Positions 59,299-64,000 of a stretch of DNA of 64,000 nucleotides are shown one piece after another. Below the pieces are notes generated by a model. It searched no databases and was not told where the DNA came from. It saw nothing but the letters and a program-made list of their open reading frames with translations. Numbering within the stretch: position 1 is the first letter of the stretch; every line of letters starts with the position of its first letter. A program made the position numbers and the translations under genes. Source of the DNA: Pyxidicoccus caerfyrddinensis (lineage in GTDB: Bacteria; Myxococcota; Myxococcia; Myxococcales; Myxococcaceae); NCBI RefSeq assembly GCF_010894405.1, contig NZ_JAAIYA010000019.1, positions 124,001 to 188,000 on the forward strand. Reading direction: 5' to 3'.

Positions 59299-61116
59299 AT
59301 GACGACACGCACCGGCCCCCGGCGGGCCTCGTTCAGCCGGCACCTGATGATTCCCATCCCCCTGGCCAACCTGGTGGGGGCGGTGCTCAGCCTGCACTTC
59401 GCCTCCCTCACCCTGGCCGACGAGCTGGCGCCGCGGATGGACCTCTTCGGGTGGATGGGGGCGGGGCTGACGGCCGTGACGCTGCTGACGGGCGCGGCGA
59501 TTTCCCTGGGCCGGCTGCGCACCCTGCGCGGGCTGGAGCGCGGGGACGAGCCCGCCACGCCAGAGAAGCTGGCGGCGGCGGTGGCCGAGGTGACGCGAGC
59601 CCCGGACGACGCCTTCCTCGGCTCGCTGGGCCTGTGGCTGCTCACCACCGTCTCGCTGGGCGGAGTGATGTGGGGCGTGGGTGGGGTGGCGCCCTGGGTG
59701 GCGGGGCGCATCGCCGGGCTGGGGCTGCTCTTCGGGCCGCTCACCGCGCTGCTGGTCCACTGCCTCGTCATCCTCCGCTCGCGCAGGGTGGTGCTGTGGC
59801 TGGCGGACCTGGGGATGACGCACCCGCAGCTCATCGCCGCCATGCCCCGCCGGGGCGAGATTCGCGCGCGGCTGGTGGCCTTCACGTTCATCTGCGTGGT
59901 GACGCCCGCGGTGCTCTCCGCCCGGCTCGCCACGGCGCTGGGGGAGCGGCTCCTGACGCAGCTGACGCACGAGTCCGGCGCCGACGCGTCCCTCGCGCTG
60001 GCGGAGACGCTGCGCATGGAGGCGCTCACCTCGGGCGGCCTGCTGGTGACGCTCGTCTTCGGGCTGGCGCTGACCACCGCCTGGCTGGGTGGCACGCTGC
60101 TGGGCCGCCCCCTGCGCGAGCTGTCCGGCGAGGCGAGGCGCATCGCCGAGGGCGACCTGGCCAGCCCGCGCGTGGTGCCCGCGGAGGACGAGGTCTGGGA
60201 CGTGTCCGCCGCCTTCACCACCATGCGCGCGCACCTGGCGGACGTCATGTCCCAGCTCCAGCGCGCCGGTGCGCAGATTTCCGCGACGACGGAGGAAATC
60301 CTCTCCACCTCCGGGCGCTACGAGGCGGGCGCCGCGGAGCAGGCCAGCTCGCTGGACGAGACGAGCGCCACCACGGAGGAACTGGCGCGCTCGGCGCGGC
60401 AGATTGCGGAGAACGCGGGCTCGGTGGCGGAAATCGCCCACCGCACGCTGGGTGCGGCGGAGCAGGGGCAGGGCAGCGCGGAGGCCTTCCTCGGCTCCAT
60501 GGCGCGCATGCGCCAGGACAACGGCGCGATTGCCTCCGCGGTGGTGCGGCTCAACAAGCGCGTGCAGCAGATTGGCAAGATTGTCGAGTTCATCAACGGC
60601 GTGGCCGACAAGTCGGACCTGCTCGCGCTCAACGCGGAGCTGGAGGGCACCAAGGCGGGTGAAGTAGGGCGGGGCTTCTCGCTGGTGGCCGCGGAGATGC
60701 GGCGCCTGGCAGAGAACGTGCTGGAGTCCACCAAGGAGATTGAAGGCCTCATCGAGGAGGTGCGCGAGGCGTCCGCCGCGGCCGTGTCCGCGACGCAGGG
60801 CGGCGTGCGCGCGGTGGAGACGGGCACCAATCTGGCGCAGCAGGTGTCCGAGTCGCTGCGCCAGATTGTGGACCTGGCGGGCCAGACGTCGGACGCGGTG
60901 CGCAGCATCTCCCTGGCCACGCAGCAGCAGCAGACGGGCACCGACCAGCTCGCGGACACGATGGCGGACATCCTCCGCATCACCCAGCAGAGCCTCAACG
61001 CCACCAAGCAGGTGAGCACCGCCAACACGGACCTGCTGGTGCTGGCGCGTGACTTGCGCGGCGTGGTGGAGCGCTTCCAGATTGGCCGGGACACGCTCCG
61101 GGAGGATGGCGGGTGA
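59299..61116 (+). CDS. Methyl-accepting chemotaxis protein 2
   Basis: The 605-residue product is a paralogue of the preceding receptor: the same spans at the N-terminus (MIPIPLANLVGAVLSLHF, GAGLTAVTLLTGAAISL, and others), HAMP (PLRELSGEARRIAEGDL), and a signalling tip KSDLLALNAELEGTKAGE. Long stretches of the signalling domain are nearly identical to those of receptor 1, so the two arose by tandem duplication. The stop overlaps the GTG of cheA. Confidence 0.9.
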   Translation: MTTRTGPRRASFSRHLMIPIPLANLVGAVLSLHFASLTLADELAPRMDLFGWMGAGLTAVTLLTGAAISLGRLRTLRGLERGDEPATPEKLAAAVAEVTRAPDDAFLGSLGLWLLTTVSLGGVMWGVGGVAPWVAGRIAGLGLLFGPLTALLVHCLVILRSRRVVLWLADLGMTHPQLIAAMPRRGEIRARLVAFTFICVVTPAVLSARLATALGERLLTQLTHESGADASLALAETLRMEALTSGGLLVTLVFGLALTTAWLGGTLLGRPLRELSGEARRIAEGDLASPRVVPAEDEVWDVSAAFTTMRAHLADVMSQLQRAGAQISATTEEILSTSGRYEAGAAEQASSLDETSATTEELARSARQIAENAGSVAEIAHRTLGAAEQGQGSAEAFLGSMARMRQDNGAIASAVVRLNKRVQQIGKIVEFINGVADKSDLLALNAELEGTKAGEVGRGFSLVAAEMRRLAENVLESTKEIEGLIEEVREASAAAVSATQGGVRAVETGTNLAQQVSESLRQIVDLAGQTSDAVRSISLATQQQQTGTDQLADTMADILRITQQSLNATKQVSTANTDLLVLARDLRGVVERFQIGRDTLREDGG

Positions 61117-63491
61117 ACCCGAGCGACCGCCTGCTCAAGCAGTTCCGGGACCTGGTGACGGTGCGGCTGGAGCGCATCAACCGGGCCCTGATGGAGCTGG
61201 AGGCCGGGGCGAATGCCGAGGCCGGGCGGGGCGTGCTGCGCGAGCTGCACGGGCTCAAGGGCGAGGCCCGGATGATGGGCTTCGACGACATCAACGCGCT
61301 CGTCCACGAGATGGAGGAGCTGGTCCGCTGCACCGAGGCGCAGCGCTACAGCCTCTCGCCTCCGTCCGCCGACGCGCTCCTCCTGGCCGCCGACGCCGTG
61401 CTCGTGCTGTCCGGCGCGCTGCCCTCCGCGGACCCGCCGCCGCGCGTGGACTCGCTCGTGGTGTCGCTCCAGGCCTGCATCCGCTCCGAGGCGGACCGCG
61501 TGGCCCTCCTCGTCGTCCCCCCGCTGGAGTCCTCGTCCGGGCCGGGCGCCGCGACAGCCGCACCCCAGCCCCGGGGCGAGCCCGAGGCCCGGAGCCCCAC
61601 GGCCAGGACTCCCGCTCGCATCGGCGTCACGCCGGGGGTGGTGCCCCCGCACAAGAGCGTGGCTGGCCCGCTCGCCGCCGTGGCCGCTCCACCCACCGCC
61701 ACGTCCACCGCCGCCTCGACGCTGTCCCAGCTGCCGGCACCGGCCTCCGGACCGGCGCGCGCGCCCGGCGGTGGCTCGACGGCGGCCCGCCAGCCCGAGG
61801 CGCGCTCGGACACGGCGGTGCGCATCGGCGTGGCGAGCCTGGACGTGCTCACCAGCGCCGTCACCAACCTGGCGCAGGTGGCGCGGCGGCGCGAGCTGGC
61901 CAACGCCCGCCGCCTGGCCCTGGCGCGCGAGCTGAGCCAGCTGGCCCGCGAGGCGGAGGACCTGGGGCCCGCGGGCGCGGCGCTGGCCGCGCGGCTGAGC
62001 ACGGCCAAGGAGCTGGCCGCCGCGCTCCACCGCGAGTCCAAGCTGCTGTCCAACGCGGAGCTGCGCGACCTGGGCATGGTGGTGGAGGAGGTGCAGACGC
62101 TGCGGATGCTCCCGCTGTCCGTCCTCTTCGAGCCCTACCCACGCATGGTGAGAGACCTCTCTCGCGCGCTGGGCAAGGAGGTGGAGCTCGTCGTCGACGG
62201 CGAGGACACCCGCGCGGACCGGGCGGTGGTGGAGGCCCTGCGCGAGCCCCTCATGCACCTGGTGCGCAACGCGCTGGACCACGGGCTGGAGACGCGGGTG
62301 GAGCGGGTGGCCTCGGACAAGAAGCCCCGGGGCTGCCTCACGCTGCGCGCCGCGCGGGAGGGCAGCCGCATCGTCCTGCGCGTGGAGGATGACGGCATGG
62401 GGGTGGACCCGGTCCAGCTCCGCCGGGTGGCCGTGCGCAAGGGCTTCCTGGACGAGAGCGCCGCCAACGCCCTGTCGGACGCCGCGGCCCGCGAGCTCAT
62501 CTTCCTCCCCGGCTTCACGTCGCGCGAGGTGGTGACCGACCTGTCGGGTCGGGGCGTGGGGCTGGACGCCGTGCGCACCTCCATCCAGGGCCTGGGCGGC
62601 GACGTGGGCGTGGAGTCCGCGCCCGGCTGGGGCACCATCTTCGAGGTGCGGGTGCCCGTCTCCCTCACCGTGGCGCCGCTGCTCTTCATCCAGGTGGGGG
62701 AGGAGACGCTGGCCCTCAGCGCCACCCACGTCTCGCGCGCCCTCAAGGTGGAGTCGTCCAACCTGTGCGAGGTGGCCGGACGCGCCTCCCTGCTGGTGGA
62801 GGGCCGGGTGCTGCCGCTCGCTTCGCTGGCCTCGCTGCTGGGCCTGGCTCCCGAGCGCCCCGTCCGTGAGGGCGAACTGGCACTGGTGGTGCGCAGCCAG
62901 GGTGGGGCCGCCGCGCTGGTGGTGGACCGGGTGCTGGAGGAGCGCGTCCAGGCCATCCTCCCCGTGCGGGGCGTGCTCGCGCGCTTCGCCCACCTCACCG
63001 GCGCCACGTCCCTGGCGGACGGGCGGCTGGCCATGGTGCTGTCGGCCGCCTACCTCACCTCCAGCGCCCACGGCACGGCCCCCCTGCGGCTGCCCCGCTC
63101 GGCGCCTCCGGGCGTCCAGTCGCGCAAGCGGCGCATCCTCGTGGTGGACGACTCGCCCCTCACCCGGGAGCTCATCTCCAACCTCCTGGAGGCGGTGGGG
63201 TACGACACCGTCATGGCCGGCGACGGCGCCGAGGCCCTGGAGCAGGTGGACGTCCATGCCCTGGACCTGGTCGTCACCGACCTGGAGATGCCGGGCGTGG
63301 ACGGCCTGGAGCTCACCCGCCGCCTCAAGGGACACCCCGCCCACTCCCGCCTGCCCGTCGTCATCCTCACCACGCGTGGTGGCGAGGAGGACCGGCGGCG
63401 TGGGCTGGCGGCCGGGGCGGACGGCTACATCACCAAGGGCGACCTGGTGCGACAGGACCTGGTGGATGTGGTGGGGCGCCTGTTGGGCTGA
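61113..63491 (+). CDS. cheA: CheA-receiver hybrid histidine kinase
   Basis: The GTG overlaps the receptor stop. The 792-residue product has an HPt domain with His46 in ELHGLKGEARMMGF, a Pro/Ala-rich linker, dimerisation helices, a kinase domain with N box VRNALDHGLE, G-type boxes DDGMGVD and LSGRGVGLDAV, a CheW-like P5 domain and a C-terminal receiver (RRILVVDDSP to TKGDLVRQDL, phospho-Asp in VVTDLEMPG). The plan is that of myxobacterial FrzE-type kinases. The receiver may act as phosphate sink. A separate CheY is not seen in the operon. Confidence 0.93.
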   Translation: MNPSDRLLKQFRDLVTVRLERINRALMELEAGANAEAGRGVLRELHGLKGEARMMGFDDINALVHEMEELVRCTEAQRYSLSPPSADALLLAADAVLVLSGALPSADPPPRVDSLVVSLQACIRSEADRVALLVVPPLESSSGPGAATAAPQPRGEPEARSPTARTPARIGVTPGVVPPHKSVAGPLAAVAAPPTATSTAASTLSQLPAPASGPARAPGGGSTAARQPEARSDTAVRIGVASLDVLTSAVTNLAQVARRRELANARRLALARELSQLAREAEDLGPAGAALAARLSTAKELAAALHRESKLLSNAELRDLGMVVEEVQTLRMLPLSVLFEPYPRMVRDLSRALGKEVELVVDGEDTRADRAVVEALREPLMHLVRNALDHGLETRVERVASDKKPRGCLTLRAAREGSRIVLRVEDDGMGVDPVQLRRVAVRKGFLDESAANALSDAAARELIFLPGFTSREVVTDLSGRGVGLDAVRTSIQGLGGDVGVESAPGWGTIFEVRVPVSLTVAPLLFIQVGEETLALSATHVSRALKVESSNLCEVAGRASLLVEGRVLPLASLASLLGLAPERPVREGELALVVRSQGGAAALVVDRVLEERVQAILPVRGVLARFAHLTGATSLADGRLAMVLSAAYLTSSAHGTAPLRLPRSAPPGVQSRKRRILVVDDSPLTRELISNLLEAVGYDTVMAGDGAEALEQVDVHALDLVVTDLEMPGVDGLELTRRLKGHPAHSRLPVVILTTRGGEEDRRRGLAAGADGYITKGDLVRQDLVDVVGRLLG

Positions 63492-63572
63492 CAGCCTCCA
63501 CCCTCAACGTCCTGAGGACAGTCCCGCGCATTGGCTATACTCCCCGCTTCGCGCACGGGGTATGGACAGGGC

Positions 63573-64000
63573 ATGGGCAAGAAAGTGTCGGTGCTGGTGG
63601 TCGATGACTCACTCATCTGCCGACAGCTCATCTGCGACGCGCTGACGAAGGACCCGGACATCGAGGTCGTCGGGTCCTGCGCGGACGGCAAGCAGGCCGT
63701 CGAGATGACGAAGGAGCTGCGTCCCCACGTCATCACGATGGACGTGGACATGCCCGTCATGGACGGGCTGACGGCCACCGAGCACATCATGGCCGAGTGC
63801 CCCACGCCCATCCTGGTGCTCACCGCGGACCCTCGCTCGCAGGCCCCGGAGCTGACCTACCGCGCGCTGGAGCTGGGCGCGCTCGCCCTCCAAATCAAGC
63901 CCGCCATCGACGCGGGGCCGGACGCGTGGAACCTCGTCCGCGAAATCAAGCTGCTGTCCTCGGTGCGCGTCATCCGCCACCTGCGCCGGCCCCAGCGCGG
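63573..64000 (+). CDS. cheB: CheB methylesterase, N-terminal part (partial)
   Basis: The gene starts at 63573 and runs off the right edge. The visible 142 residues are a receiver domain: VSVLVVDDSLICRQLICDAL, phospho-Asp in VITMDVDMPVMDGL, and a final LQIKP in place of the usual FxxKP segment, then the linker to the methylesterase. CheB removes methyl groups from receptors after phosphorylation by CheA. A small gap of 81 bases separates it from cheA, so it belongs to the operon. Confidence 0.88.
   Translation, partial: MGKKVSVLVVDDSLICRQLICDALTKDPDIEVVGSCADGKQAVEMTKELRPHVITMDVDMPVMDGLTATEHIMAECPTPILVLTADPRSQAPELTYRALELGALALQIKPAIDAGPDAWNLVREIKLLSSVRVIRHLRRPQR

Noticed and set aside
60318..63344. 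Long minus-strand frame of about 1000 codons
   Set aside because: It is the antisense shadow of the receptor and cheA genes, which have clear family motifs.

Overview
The window is GC-rich (roughly 70%) DNA with strong G/C bias at third codon positions. The right-hand 10 kb carries an NtrC-type sigma-54 regulator, a Cys-rich OmpA-like lipoprotein and a chemosensory operon (CheW, CheW-like, two receptors, CheA-receiver hybrid, CheB). Together with Cys-rich repeat lipoproteins, an AHH toxin and many GTG starts, this points to a myxobacterium of the Myxococcus/Corallococcus type. The species assignment is inference.

About 1-54,180 reads as one large lambda-like (siphovirus-type) prophage whose left end lies outside the window. 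From the left: the major capsid C-terminus, head-tail connectors, then a complete lambda-order tail module: terminator (U), tube (V), chaperones (G/GT with a visible -1 slippery site), tape measure (H), M, L, K, I, J and a fibre (to about 21.1 kb). Three cargo genes sit inside this module at gene junctions: a lipoprotein between T and H, a membrane coiled-coil protein between H and M, and a KAP-like P-loop NTPase between L and K. A secreted protein follows the fibre. Two tail proteins, the I homologue and the fibre, end in homologous Hint (bacterial intein-like) domains. I consider this the most striking feature of the window.

From 23.3 to 28.2 kb there is a PadR regulator with a membrane partner, small leftward genes, and a lysis cassette (NlpC/P60 endolysin, LLH-like holin). 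From 28.4 to 45.8 kb there is accessory DNA: an internally deleted IS1182-type element with inverted repeats, a membrane-anchored UvrD-type helicase, a methyltransferase fragment, an AHH nuclease toxin with a probable DUF1629-type immunity gene, a frameshifted portal remnant, an XRE regulator, a gene with two in-frame amber codons, a NERD-domain protein, two Cys-rich secreted proteins, a PD-(D/E)XK-like protein, a C39-type peptidase, a TPR protein, and an amidohydrolase. Several of these have lower GC than the phage backbone, which suggests transfer.

From 43.9 to 49.5 kb a leftward early operon carries a RecT/Bet-type annealing protein and small genes, driven from an AT-rich divergent region with a good sigma-70-like promoter (TTGCAA-17-TATAAG). 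Rightward genes from 49.7 kb lead to an excisionase-like HTH protein and a tyrosine integrase. The integrase frame runs past the prophage boundary into host sequence antisense to the NtrC-family gene, so the attachment site lies in or beside the 3' end of int, as described for myxophage Mx8.

From 54.2 to 64 kb is ordinary host chromosome: sigma-54 regulator (leftward), OmpA-like lipoprotein, then the chemosensory operon, which runs off the right edge inside cheB. I recognised no tRNA, rRNA or CRISPR array.
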